The notes under the pieces are model-generated. The model saw nothing but the letters and a program-made list of their open reading frames with translations. It did not search any database and was not told the DNA's origin. Made by a program: the position numbers and the translations under genes. A stretch of 60,000 nucleotides of DNA from Lineus longissimus (taxonomy: Eukaryota > Nemertea > Pilidiophora > Heteronemertea > Lineidae). Positions 1-10,528 of the stretch are shown in pieces (the stretch's first letter is position 1; each line of letters begins with the position of its first letter). Location: contig NC_088324.1 in assembly GCF_910592395.1 (NCBI RefSeq), positions 14,102,953-14,162,952 of the forward strand, written 5' to 3'.

Positions 1-214
1 GCCCAACAACATACAATGAACACAAACCGCCTTTAAGCTATTATAATACTCAAGCACTTGGTGTCTTTAATTAACTCGTGTACTGTTGTCACTGATAATC
101 CGTCCAAATGTATAAAATATTGAGTACTGAGAACTCTAGGTACCAGTTTTGTAAAATTCTAAAAATATTTCTAACCTTTGCGAAATATAATCACATGAAC
201 TGTCGTATTTGGAG

Positions 215-402
215 ATGCTTCCAATAGATTATTCCGAGGAGGTAATGGAGGAACAGTGTAGGGTCAAACACAGAGGTGGGTCTCAGCTGGGGGATCATTT
301 CATGATGTCAGACAGGGGCAAACTGACAGCCCAATTAGTCACCCAGGTCAAATCACTGGTGACGAAACATGGTGGTCAGTCTGGCAATCCTCTATTAGCT
401 AT
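215..402 (+). CDS. Possible penultimate exon of an unrecognised upstream gene
   Basis: The frame is open from after the TAA at 188-190 and reads protein-like, hydrophilic sequence (for example EEVMEEQCRVKHRGGSQLGD, then SDRGKLTAQLVTQVKSLV). An AG at 213-214 could be the acceptor and GTGTTA at 403 a weak donor, leaving phase 2. Spliced to 647 the reading becomes NPLLA-I-LEMGRAICELHQEQ, which is coherent. I do not recognise the family. The composition and the phase match are the only support. Confidence 0.4.
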
Positions 403-646
403 GTGTTATTATAGTTTGTGTCTACAATGTTTATTGTTTCTTCCAATTTAATGAGGCTTGTTGACTAACCAAAGTTTAAAATAGTCTATTTTCTTATTAA
501 GCATAATTATATTATTTATGTCTTTAAATTCTTGGTGTTCAAGTACGAACTTAAGTATATCGCTTTCTTTAGTAAACTAAAGTCTATTGTGCTGTGTAAA
601 TAAGTGTCCTGTGTGAGACCTCTTTGTGTGAAAGTAACAATTTTAG

Positions 647-842
647 TCTTGAAATGGGCAGAGCAATATGCGAACTCCATCAGGAGCAGTTAAGACTTCA
701 AATGCACAGCAGCAGCATTGTAAATCATCACAGACTTGTACCACCATCACAGCGTCACCTGATTGATTTTACAGTATATACATATAGTAAAAGTTTCAGC
801 CACAATGGGTTGAGATTGTCAATGCCATGTCCAATATTATAG
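647..842 (+). CDS. Possible last exon of the unrecognised upstream gene
   Basis: Follows a TTTTAG acceptor. In the phase set by the preceding candidate exon it reads LEMGRAICELHQEQLRLQMH, then SIVNHHRLVPPSQRHLIDF, and stops at 840-842. The first half looks helical and amphipathic. AATAAA signals lie 300 bases downstream. A different phase gives a 14-residue end, LKWAEQYANSIRSS, and then a stop at 691, so the true frame is uncertain. No family is recognised. Confidence 0.38.
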
Positions 843-1142
843 TTCTTATTTGTAATATAACTTTGATTTCTAACACTGTATAATATATGTGTTTTATGTT
901 TTAAATACTGATGCTTTTCTAGTCACTTTTAGCTGTGTTTCCCAAGTAGTTGAACTGCTTTGCGTGCTGCAAACATCGTTATTACTAAAATCCCATAACT
1001 CCATCAAAAAATTGCTGTAAAATCTATTCTGCTTTTGCATAGTTTTGCATCTTAGTTGTTAATTCATGTTACACACATCCTTCTCAACCCAGTGAACTGC
1101 TGTTGTTTGATACTACTAACTTTTGATAATATTATTGGAATG

Positions 1143-1164
1143 AATAAACTCCTCTTTGAATAAA
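1143..1164 (+). terminator. Possible polyadenylation signals of the upstream gene
   Basis: Two AATAAA hexamers at 1143-1148 and 1159-1164, followed by the T/G-rich run TTGTGTTGTGATCTTTTG. They fit the 3' end of the gene whose candidate exons lie at 215-842. AATAAA is common in AT-rich DNA, so this is weak alone. Confidence 0.35.
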
Positions 1165-1199
1165 TTGTGTTGTGATCTTTTGCAATTTTTGAGTGAGCA

Positions 1200-3370
1200 G
1201 CTGTCCCAATCCACTGGTTAAACATGGGGCTTACTGGACTTTGCGCAACGAAACGAAACGAGCGAAATGGGGGAGCGACCATTATGTTTTACCCCGGTAC
1301 GTCAAGTTCGATACATGGTGTCAGTCTCCAGTGAGTGATGACCCACATCCACCCAGGCAGCTGAGACACATGTCTTGTTGGACATGCCTACCGATTTTTA
1401 CTAAATAAAAGCATAACTTCACTTCACACTTTTCGGGGTTGAAAATGTACTCACGTAAATCACCAGAATTACATGCCAAATTCGCACATGACCTGTTATT
1501 TTTCAAAGCTTGGCAGCTCAAATGTATACTCTCAGCAAGCGAATAGTTTTGATCGTCGGTTTTTGATACGAATCATTTCCTGTATGGCCGTCTTCAGAAT
1601 GACGAGGTGGAGGTGCCCAGTTTAAGCAGGTAGGATGCAGAACTTGTATAACCGAATACGACTCCGATCCAGTTGTACCTGATGCATATGATCGTATATC
1701 CAGAGTAGGCTAACGAAACGTCTCTTCGGCATCTTAACCGTCAAATGTATTGACATCGCTCAGCTTGGTTTTCCGAGAATTGGTTTAGCATTGTTGACGC
1801 CTGTACATCATGTACATGGTTACATAGTTCCGTTTTCAAGAAGTATTACACTCATGAAAAAAAGTGTTACTCACAAACCAGCACCCCATTTACACCAAAC
1901 CCACAACATACCAGCAACCACACAATCCGATTTTTATACCTCGAACACCCTGCGCCATATGTGGGTATATGCTAGTAGTCTTAATTCACGTTGCGACTGT
2001 CGAAATGAAAGGCAAGTCTTGCTGAAAATTTATTGGAAGGAAATCTTGATCTTGTGTTCCTGAATTTGACCATTAACTTGATCTGTCTCATGATTTCAGA
2101 GGTGACTGATCCTTCGGTTGAGGGCTTCTTTCCAAAATGACACTGTAGACAGTTTGATCAAATAAAGTATTTTGATGTAGATTTTGATGTCTTTTTGGTG
2201 GCACGTTCTGCATGAGAGAAAGGACTTTGGGAGGATTCACCAGTCTTCTAAGATTACTGTGGTCCCAAGTAGTACTCAAGTTGTACTTAAAGAGTTGTCA
2301 GATATTGGGTACTACCAGTCTCGTGAGATCAGATAACCAGCTGGCAGAGGTTGGTTGTTCCATTGTCCGTCCTTGTGAGATGATTACCATGGTACAACCA
2401 AATCAGTTGTCTTGAGAAACAAGTCGTCACAATTCCGTTGGCGTCATATGCAATTTGAATTGCAGCAGACGTCGCGGTTTAACATAAGTTGTGTACCGGT
2501 GCTACCGAATACGCTGCATGACACAAGGGCCTTAACATCACAGTAGAAAAGAATCATATTGAATTTGGCTGAATCACTGGGCTCAGCCAGGCCTCTGAAT
2601 CTGATATCATGATGGGGGGCGTGCGAGGGGGTTGGTCCAGCAGCGGCTGGCAGCGGACATTTGTCTTGACTCTTGCTTGGCGCTGCTACAGCTTAAAGTG
2701 CTGTGGTACAGCCTAGAAGCAGTGTCATCATTGGCGAAATGTACCAAAGTTTGTGAGGGGCTGAGTTTCGTCCAAAAATAGATCTGTTTACACACTATGG
2801 CAATGGCGTATTGCAGGTAGACGTCAACGGGTCATTGATTGTCGGACGTCAGTTCGCCAAGAAAACCAAAGGAATCGAAGGATTCATTGAACTCATCAAC
2901 ACATCATTAGTTTTCAGTGAAGTGCAACTGTATTCCTAGGTAAATCACTTTGGTATATAGAGAGTAAGATTACAATTAACTCACGTTAAAGTTTGAGTTC
3001 CGGGGAGGTAGCGTTGTCAGTACGTTGGTTTAGGGGCGCAATAACCTAGCTTATAGCGAGCAATTAGTACACTAAGATTTCAGTGATTAACATAATAGTT
3101 GCAAGTATTTGGCATTTTAGACTCATATTTCGTGCTATAATAACTACGTTGTAAACATAATGCTCAAAATTGATTCATGAAAAAGTTGTTAGGGCAATAT
3201 CAAGCAAGCAGTAATGGAAAAAAGTGTAATTCCATTAACTGAATATTGTTTTTAGACACTATAACATTTTAGGCCTACTTTTCCGTAAACCACGAGAACA
3301 ATGTATGTGAAAAAAACAACACATATAAGTGAGGCGCCGAGTATACAGTAATTGTAAAGAAAAGCTCGGT
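1200..3370. other. No convincing gene
   Basis: Short open frames only. One at 1199-1329, between an AGCAG acceptor-like site and CCA|GTGAGT, reads protein-like (YWTLRNETKRAKWGSDHYVL) but is unrecognised and isolated. Confidence 0.5.
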
Positions 3371-3520
3371 CTCTAAAGTCTGGAGGTCCGGAGTCCGTAA
3401 CTGTGACGGTCACGAGAGTGATTTGTCCTTACGGATAGATCGAGAGGGCGGTTTGGGGTTCCGCCGACGGTGCTCGCATGCATTAGTCGTATCCCCGAAA
3501 CCTTTACAACGCGAACAAAG

Positions 3521-3820
3521 CTCGTGGCATCCATGACGGTATAGGAATTGACGGTGAGGTAACAAAAAAACTCGTGGCATATCGGATGCGCATCCGATGA
3601 CGGTAAAGAAATTGACGGTAAAGGATCTCGTGGCATATCGGATGCGCATCCGAAGACGGTAAGGGAATTGACGTTAAGGATCTCGTGGCGTATCGGATCC
3701 GAAGACGGTAAGGGAATTGACGGTGAAGGATCTCGTGGCATATCGGATGCGCATCCGAAGACGGTAAGGGAATTGACGGTAAAGGATCTCGTGGCATATC
3801 GGATGCGCATCCGATGACGG
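3521..3820. repeat. Tandem repeat of 50-56 bp with a perfect palindrome
   Basis: Units begin with CTCGTGGCAT at 3521, 3571, 3627, 3682, 3732 and 3788. Most carry the 14-base perfect palindrome CGGATGCGCATCCG followed by GACGGTAAGGGAATTGACGG. The unit at 3682 has lost part of the palindrome (CGGATCCG). The overlapping minus-strand open frames (97 to 145 codons) are only this repeat read in three frames. A TA-rich stretch follows. Confidence 0.9.
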
Positions 3821-3889
3821 TTTTATATACATATATATATATTATATAAATTTTAGTTTTACACTATTATGTAAGTGCAAGCTCTAGTG

Positions 3890-4858
3890 AGCTCACACAA
3901 CTGTTTGACAGTCCTGGCTCCTCCATCGTGCTGACAACATGATGAGAGAGATGAGACAGTCACAGCCAGGCAAAAAAAGTCTTGGCTGCTCTGCCAAGTT
4001 GTCAACATGGTGAGAGAGATGAGGAAGTCACAGCCAGGCCGAATCAGTCCTGGCTGCTCCACCGTGTTGACAACATGATGAGAGAGATGAGGAAGTCACA
4101 ACCAGGCCGAATCAGTCCTGGCTGCTCCACCGTGTTGACAAGATGATGCGAGTGATGAGACAGTCACAGCCAGGCCGCATCAATCTTCGCCGCACTGCCT
4201 AGTTGTTAATAAGGCGAGAGAGATGAGACAGTCAGAGCCAGGCCGAATCAGTTCTGGCTGCTCCACCGTGTTGACAATAATTATTGTGAGAGAGATGAGA
4301 CAGTCACAGCCAGGCCAAATCAGTCTTGGCTGCTCTGCCAAGTTGTCAACATGGTGAGAGAGATGAGGCAGTCACAGCCAGGCCGAATCAGTCCTGGCTG
4401 CTCCACCGTGTTGACAACATGATGAGAGAGATGAGGAAGTCACAGCCAGGCCGAATCAATCCTGGCTGCTCCACCGTGCTGACAACATGATGAGAGAGGT
4501 GAGGAAGTCACAGCCAGGCCGAATCAATCCTGGCTGCTCCACCGTACTGACAACATGATGCGAGTGATGAGACAGTCACAGCCAGGCCACATCAATCTTC
4601 GCCGCACTGTCTAGTTGTTGATATGGCGAGAGAGATGAGACAGTCACAGCCAGGCCGAATCAGTTCTGGCTGCTCCACCGTGTTGGCAATAATTATTGTG
4701 AGAGAGATGAGACAGTCACAGCCAGGCCAAATCAGTCTTGGCTGCTCTGCCAAGTTGTCAACATGGTGAGAGAGATGAGGAAGTCACAGCCAGGCCGAAT
4801 CAGTCCTGGCTGCTCCACCGTGTTGACAACATGATGAGAGAGATGAGGAAGTCACAGG
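3890..4858. repeat. 68 bp minisatellite with 412 bp higher-order period
   Basis: The monomer contains GTCACAGCCAGGCCGAATCA and CTGGCTGCTCCACCGTGTTG. GTCA landmarks fall at 3959, 4027, 4095, 4163, 4231, 4303, 4371, 4439, 4507, 4575, 4643, 4715, 4783 and 4851. Spacing is 68 bp except for a 72 bp variant (extra ATTATTGTG-type segment) ending at 4303 and 4715. The TCGCCGCACTG variant recurs at the same 412 bp interval (4191 and 4603). Confidence 0.92.
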
Positions 4859-4859
4859 G

Positions 4860-5189
4860 GTGTCTCAACCTCAGATAGGCCAGGTCACAATGATAGTCAG
4901 GCTATAAGAAAATAATGTCGGGACGACAGAGTTGCCAATAAGCACAAGAATCTTTCAAACACACAAGACTCAATCTGAAGATTGAAGACATACATTATAA
5001 CTGTCTTCTCTGCAGAAGGGTCGCGCTGTTGTGTCAGATCTACATTGCACGATTCTAGGATGAGAAGGAGAATTCAACAACCATGTTCTTATATTGAGTG
5101 TTGACTGGTTCAATATATCAGATCCTACTTGCTGACTTTGAGCTGGTAATCCGTGGGTCAGTCTCCGCCCTTACGAAAAAAATCTCAGA
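4860..5189. other. No gene seen
   Basis: Unique-looking sequence between two repeat arrays, with no long open frame and no recognisable site. Confidence 0.5.
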
Positions 5190-5370
5190 TTCACCATGGT
5201 AAAATCGGAGTTGACCATGCTCACCATGGTGAATGCAGCGTTCACCATGATGAATTCAAAGTTTACCATGCTCACCATGGTGAATGTAGAATTTACCATG
5301 CTCACCATGATAAAATATTTCACCGTCCAAATTCACTATGGTGAAGTGCTGTCAGTTTGCCATGGTGAAA
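5190..5370. repeat. CACCATGGTG palindrome array
   Basis: Repeated ACCATG/CATGGT units, including the perfect palindrome CACCATGGTGAA-type core at 5192, 5221 and 5271 regions, spaced about 20-30 bp with GAATTYA-like spacers. Two overlapping plus-strand open frames here encode only His/Thr/Met-rich repeats of it and are not taken as genes. Confidence 0.75.
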
Positions 5371-5816
5371 TTGAGACACATTATTTTATCCTTAGGGTAG
5401 GCCCCCTGCACCAACACCTAGCACTTTCTCAACCCCAATACTTGACCTGACCCAATGTATGTCTGCCCTTATCAGCCCAGGAACTCCCCAACCCAAGCAA
5501 AATCATGAAGGAATCATGAAGGCCATCGCACTATTTCGTCCGTCTTCTGTCATGGTACAGGCAACGGCAATTGCGATTGGTGAAATTCCACTATCTCTCT
5601 GTCTGTGGGATGTCGAAACAATCGGCCTCTGCCTGCTGCTTATCTAATGAGATTGTGAAGGCCTTGACACAACCTAAAAACTCTGAAACAACTACCCTCT
5701 GCCTGCTGGTTATCTGGTCAGGTTGGGTAGACCTTGACACAACTTAAAAATTATACCAAGGTTACCACTAATAGACTTTGGAGACGACAGGACAGCCTAC
5801 GTCACAACCAACCTCT

Positions 5817-6104
5817 TCCAGCTGGTTATCTGGTCAGGTTGGGAAGACATTGTCACAACTTCAAAGGGTCATTTAGCTGTACAAGACAACATTACACTTG
5901 CGTTCTACATGGCGATACAAGACAGCTGCTGATTTGGTTGTACCGTGGTAATCATCTCACAAGGATGGACAATGGGACAACCAACATCTGCCAGCTGGTG
6001 GGAAGACATTGTCACAACTTCAAAGGGTCCTTTAGCTGTACAAGACAACATTACACTTGCGTTCTACATGGGCGATACAAGACAACTGATTTGGTTGTAC
6101 CATG
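5817..6104. repeat. Direct repeat of about 110 bp, two close copies
   Basis: GGGAAGACATTGTCACAACT and the following ~100 bases to TTTGGTTGTACCRTGG occur at 5841 and again at 6000, with few differences. Weaker relatives of the GTTATCTGGTCAGGTTGGG part lie at about 5650 and 5710. The open frames across it (107 and 124 codons) repeat the same peptide twice, as expected from a duplication. Confidence 0.85.
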
Positions 6105-6109
6105 GTGAA

Positions 6110-8169
6110 CTGAGACACATTTTTCCTAAGGGTCGCCCCAAAGCACTGGCTAAAATATGTCGGAGATGGGGGCCTGGGGGGCTCCCGCCATTCAACAGTT
6201 GTGTGAGTTCACTAAAGCTTGAACTTCACATATTATTGTTCCAGGTGATTGTGACTTTGTCTCTTTGATGTGAACCGGTATTGGTTGGAAAAGTGTCCCC
6301 TTTGTAGGATAGTAATCGAAACGGCACAACACTTGAATAAAGGAATTGGTTAGGAATGGCTTTACCAAGACACTATGGGTAGGTTGTGACAACCAATAAG
6401 CTGGTGATTTGATGCCTTCACACGTTGCTTATTGTGGATTGTCATCTAGTGTCTTACCTTGATCGTGTGTCCATCCTTAATGGCTGTAAACTCGAATTCT
6501 TGCCATTATTGACAAACTGCCAGAGGTCTTACTGCAAACTCGGATAGGAGCCGGCGATATGATTTATTTCACAAATTTGTTCTCAGACGGCGCTGCGATC
6601 TGTGACGTAGTTGACCTTATTTAGAATGCACCCAGGATAACAACATGAATCAAAAATACGTGTAGTTTCCACACGTGTGTGCTATAAACAACGTTTGTAT
6701 GACCATTTCTAGTATCCTATGCATATGCATATTGGGACTGTATAAAATTTCAATATCTTGCGGATATTAGGACCAAATTTCATCCCTGCTTGTTCATCCA
6801 TAGTGCTGATATTCGCGAATACTTTCGGTGACTTTTGCATTGGTCACACATTTTCACGGTGAGTGTTGTTTATCTATGCGATGCCGTTTTCGGTTTTGAC
6901 AGTTCGCTGCCTTCAATCACTGCAGCTGCCCGCATGGGTGCCCAGACGTCCTTGTCAACCCCTGCCCCTATCAGGTCTAACCCCCTAGTCCTTATTTTTA
7001 ACCTTCTCGGACCAAACCAGCAGCTGCATAGCCCATAAATATAGCTTCCTATTTTTGGCAAAGTACCGATTTGAAAGAACGGGCAGCCATCTTTGTTCCT
7101 CGCCTTGACCCAGCTAAGATTTCGCGACCCCTATTTTTTTTCGTTTCCAAGCCCCCTAAGTTCTCATACATGTTACAATCCCCCGCAGCTATACCTTAGA
7201 AAAATAAAATAATATATTCAAGGTTGCTGTATCGATCTATTGGGTGGTTTCTGCCACTGTTACGATGCCCAATTTTCTATTTTTATATAATGTATCTGGA
7301 TATAATGGCACACTGCAGTGACCTGAAAAAGGAGGTCAGGTGATATAAGAGGGGTTTTCTGATGTTGCTGTCAAATGAAATGAAAATTTATGGTTATTTT
7401 TTTTAGCAGGAATCGTGAAGTGTTGTGGCACTGAAATTGATTGATTTGCACTGGCTGCAGTAGGCCTATATTTATTAAGTGTTTATTTGTTAGGAGTTTG
7501 TGGCACTTGAAAATAAGGGATCAATAGCCCAATGGCACAGCCTCACTAACATTAACAATGCACAAGAATTATATTATTATTACTACAGCTGTTATTTTTG
7601 TGCGTTGTCAGTAAACCTGTGTTCATCAGTCGATTGCTACGCTATTGATATCCTTTTTTCACGTGCCTGAAAGTGTTACAGGCCTACCAGTATAGTACTG
7701 CTATTGGTAAGAAGTGCATAGGCCTATTGCCAATCTTGAATGAATTGAACCAATTTGAATCTTTACAGATCCATTATGTGGATGTGAGCACATAGGGCCT
7801 ACAGGGTACCAGATACAGTACAGTTGCAAATAAATAAAATTAATGGCCTGCAACTACACAGAAAGACATCATGCCTTTTCTTTGATAATGATGCTTTTTG
7901 AATTGTCCAAAGTTTCGCCATACACTTCCCCAACAAGCCCAAAAAAGTTCTGGCTTCAAGATGATAGGCCTAACGTTTGACAGATAGTAGTCCAGTCAAA
8001 GTCAGAGCTACAACTGAATAATTGTTATATGTTCCTGCTAATTTATTACTAATTAGCAATTGATAACTTTAAAATGGAGGATTTGCTAACCCTGAATCCC
8101 TTATTGCACATTTTTTACAGGTACCTATGCATTTTTGGGCATTGTATATTTTTCCCAAATGTTACCAAG
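6110..8169. other. No gene seen
   Basis: AT-rich sequence with short open frames only. It includes the small palindrome-like ATGCATATGCAT at about 6720 and several TAGGCCTA words at 7460-7970, which recur throughout the window. Confidence 0.6.
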
Positions 8170-8172
8170 TAA

Positions 8173-9023
8173 TGGTGTGTTCACACTGGATGCGAATTGA
8201 AACCGAATTCCGTAGAGCGCTCTCCGGAATACGAATTGATTAATCCAGTTTCAGAACGGTCGCGTCACACTGGCCCGAATACGCATTCAAATTGGTTTAA
8301 AACGCGCCACACTCAATGCATACTAACGACGCGCCATCTATTATTATCATTATTATTATTTATTAACCTCCCATATGGGAGAATAAAATTTACGAGTACA
8401 AAACATATAAGTATATAATATCACAGTATCACACAGTCATTATTAACAAGTTAAAATCGCGTAAGGTGCTTGACAATTTCCATCTCCCGGCCATGCCTAT
8501 TGCCAAAGTTCGGGTCAAAGAGGAGTGTCCTCGAGAGTCAACACCACCGTCGCTATTAGCGGAGAATCCCGGCCTCGCCCTCGAAAACGAGGCCAAAACC
8601 GGGGAAAACCCCGCCGCGACGATGTTGCTGACCAGCGTACCTTTGACCAACGAACCGGCGGCAACATTGATTTTTCCCTATTCTATGGCATAACGAAAAA
8701 CGATTTGAGTTAATGAGATCATTTAAATACATCAGTTAACTAGTTGGGAGCACTAGTTCCCGCGGTCAAAGGTCACTTTCCATGCGCCGGGCGCATGCGC
8801 AGTGCGATCGAAAACCTTAATTCGTATCAAGTGCGTCACACTTGAAATCTCAATACGGTTTCGTTGATTCGGATTAGCTGATTCGCATTCAATTCGGTTT
8901 AAGAACCGTGTTGGTTAAAGCGGATTGAGATCGGTATGAACCGAATTGAGTGTGACGCCCCAATACGTATCAACGTTTTAATTCGAATTCAATTCGTGTT
9001 AAAACCCCAGTGTGACCACGGCA
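8173..9023. mobile_element. Non-autonomous PIF/Harbinger-like DNA transposon, 851 bp
   Basis: The ends are TGGTGTGTTCACACTGG and, inverted, TGCCGTGGTCACACTGG (14 of 17 match), flanked on both sides by TAA (8170-8172 and 9024-9026). A TAA/TTA 3 bp target duplication is the hallmark of PIF/Harbinger. Subterminal regions are packed with GTCACACT and GAATTCGG/GAATTGAA motifs in both orientations (8250-8300, 8830-9000). The interior holds an ATT-rich tract and two small open frames of 73-75 codons on opposite strands that do not resemble a transposase. Confidence 0.82.
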
Positions 9024-9026
9024 TAA

Positions 9027-10378
9027 GTCAAGCACAGGCCTTGCGCTTGCAGTTGGTTATTGCATTGCAATCAAATGATATATTGAGCAGTAAATGTTTT
9101 TCAATATAAGAGCAATAATGCAGTGGCTGTGCTGTATATCATTCAGACAAAAGACGTCATCGGTTTTGTGAATTTGATACAAATAAAACATAAGAGTTAT
9201 CAAAAGTAAATATTTTATCAAATATTGACTGACCAGTCTCATCTCTATATTGGATGAAATTTAAAATGACAGGCCTTAATTTTGCAAGTATTGTTAGTTT
9301 TGGACTTGCGTGAAATATCTAAGCAGAGTTTTCATAAAATCTGGTTGGCTGTCTTTGAAGGACCAGCTTTTCTTCTATTCATTTATTTGAGGTACATGTA
9401 GAGGCCTGAGGGGCGTTGTGATCTGGAGCGGTGTGTACTGAGATGTCTCATCTCAAAATATCGCTCCTCCACTCTCCTTATTTATGTAGTCATCGCATGT
9501 ATTTCGAACAAAAGGTGCTAAATGTTATTTCAAAACAAATTTGATCTTCATGCTGTGCAAGCTAGTGTGGAATTTGATGATAAATCAATCATAAACTCCA
9601 TGCGATGCATAAGTTGTACTGTTCAATTAAACTGAGTACCACTTCATGCCGACTCCACATTTTGTTGGTGTTTTTCAGTTTTCAAGTGTGAGAACTGTTT
9701 TCATCATTGAAAAAATTACTGAGGCTTCTATGCTTCTGGCTGTGGGCAAGCACTTATGTTATGAAACAGCTCATGATTCCTTGTACTGAGTATAACGTCC
9801 CAAATGTCTTGTAATACAGTAGGTGGTCCAGTAAATCTCGAGCCTCAAGAACTCAGTCTGATTTGGTCAAACTCTAATCTGATAAAAAAATTAGGAAATG
9901 TACTGACTGAGTAGAGTTGAGTAATCTTTTGTACCGTCTAGGCCAGATAAAAGTTTGAAGTGGTTGTAGTTTGTACCCACATTCATTACAGGCCAGACCA
10001 GACATGAAAAAAACAAGTGAGGCACACAACTGTCAGTAGAAAAAATGCAAAGTTGATAAGTCTGTGGTCTCATGATCATGTTTGGTCTATTTGTAAACAC
10101 AGAATTTCATACTGGTACTCTAGCTTGCGACACAGCAGGTCTTGGTTTGGTAAGTCATGGAACTTGTTGTGATAATGTCAATGTAGTCGGGACAATCAGC
10201 GGTTGCTACTAATTACACTAAAGACCTTTCACGAAATTCTCAGGGAGCAGACCACCCTGCTGCTGCTGAAGTGATTCACAATCTTCTGTTTCCCCCCAAA
10301 ACGAGGTCACGCCTTTGATAACTTCTCCTCCCCTTGTAGAAAAATTTATTCGATGTTGTTTTCCTGTTGTCATTTAAG
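9027..10378. other. Region upstream of TGFBR3; no gene seen
   Basis: The likely promoter-proximal region of betaglycan, if transcription starts near exon 1. No clear TATA box, CpG island or other core promoter signal stands out by eye. Confidence 0.5.
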
Positions 10379-10461
10379 GTTTCCTGTCGAAAGTGTGGAG
10401 GGACCGTTGAAAGCAAGAGGACTAGGAGCTACTCCCATGTGGTAACCAGGACTAACTTACG
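10379..10461 (+). promoter_or_regulatory. Probable 5' UTR of TGFBR3 with a two-codon upstream ORF
   Basis: A pyrimidine-rich stretch ending TCATTTAAG at 10378 could be an acceptor for a leader exon running into the start codon at 10462. Within it, ATG TGG TAA at 10437-10445 forms a two-codon upstream ORF ending 16 nt before the main ATG. The transcription start is not visible; a leader exon further upstream is possible. Confidence 0.35.
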
Positions 10462-10528
10462 ATGGGTTGCTCTCAGGGAGCCATAATTCTATGGCTGATA
10501 TCTTTGTTAGCTTTTATGGATCAAATAG
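10462..10528 (+). CDS. TGFBR3: TGFBR3 coding exon 1: start codon and signal peptide
   Basis: Encodes residues 1-22 plus the first base of codon 23. The product begins MGCSQGAIILWLISLLAFMD, with a hydrophobic core typical of a secretory signal peptide. The start is supported by a strong Kozak context (A at -3, G at +4), an in-frame TAA at 10453-10455 just upstream, and a consensus GTAAGT donor at 10529. It ends in phase 1, which exon 2 requires 8.8 kb downstream. The hydrophobic leader and the matching phase are the evidence that this tiny exon belongs to the gene; a transcript would settle it. Confidence 0.82.

Noticed and set aside
3373-3810. Overlapping minus-strand open frames of 79-145 codons
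   Set aside because: They are translations of the 50-56 bp palindromic tandem repeat in different frames, not independent coding sequence.
3521-4858. CRISPR array
   Set aside because: The units are fully repetitive without unique spacers, and the window is clearly eukaryotic.
5734-6268. Two plus-strand open frames with a duplicated peptide
   Set aside because: The duplicated peptide follows from a non-coding DNA direct repeat; the frames differ and no domain is recognised.
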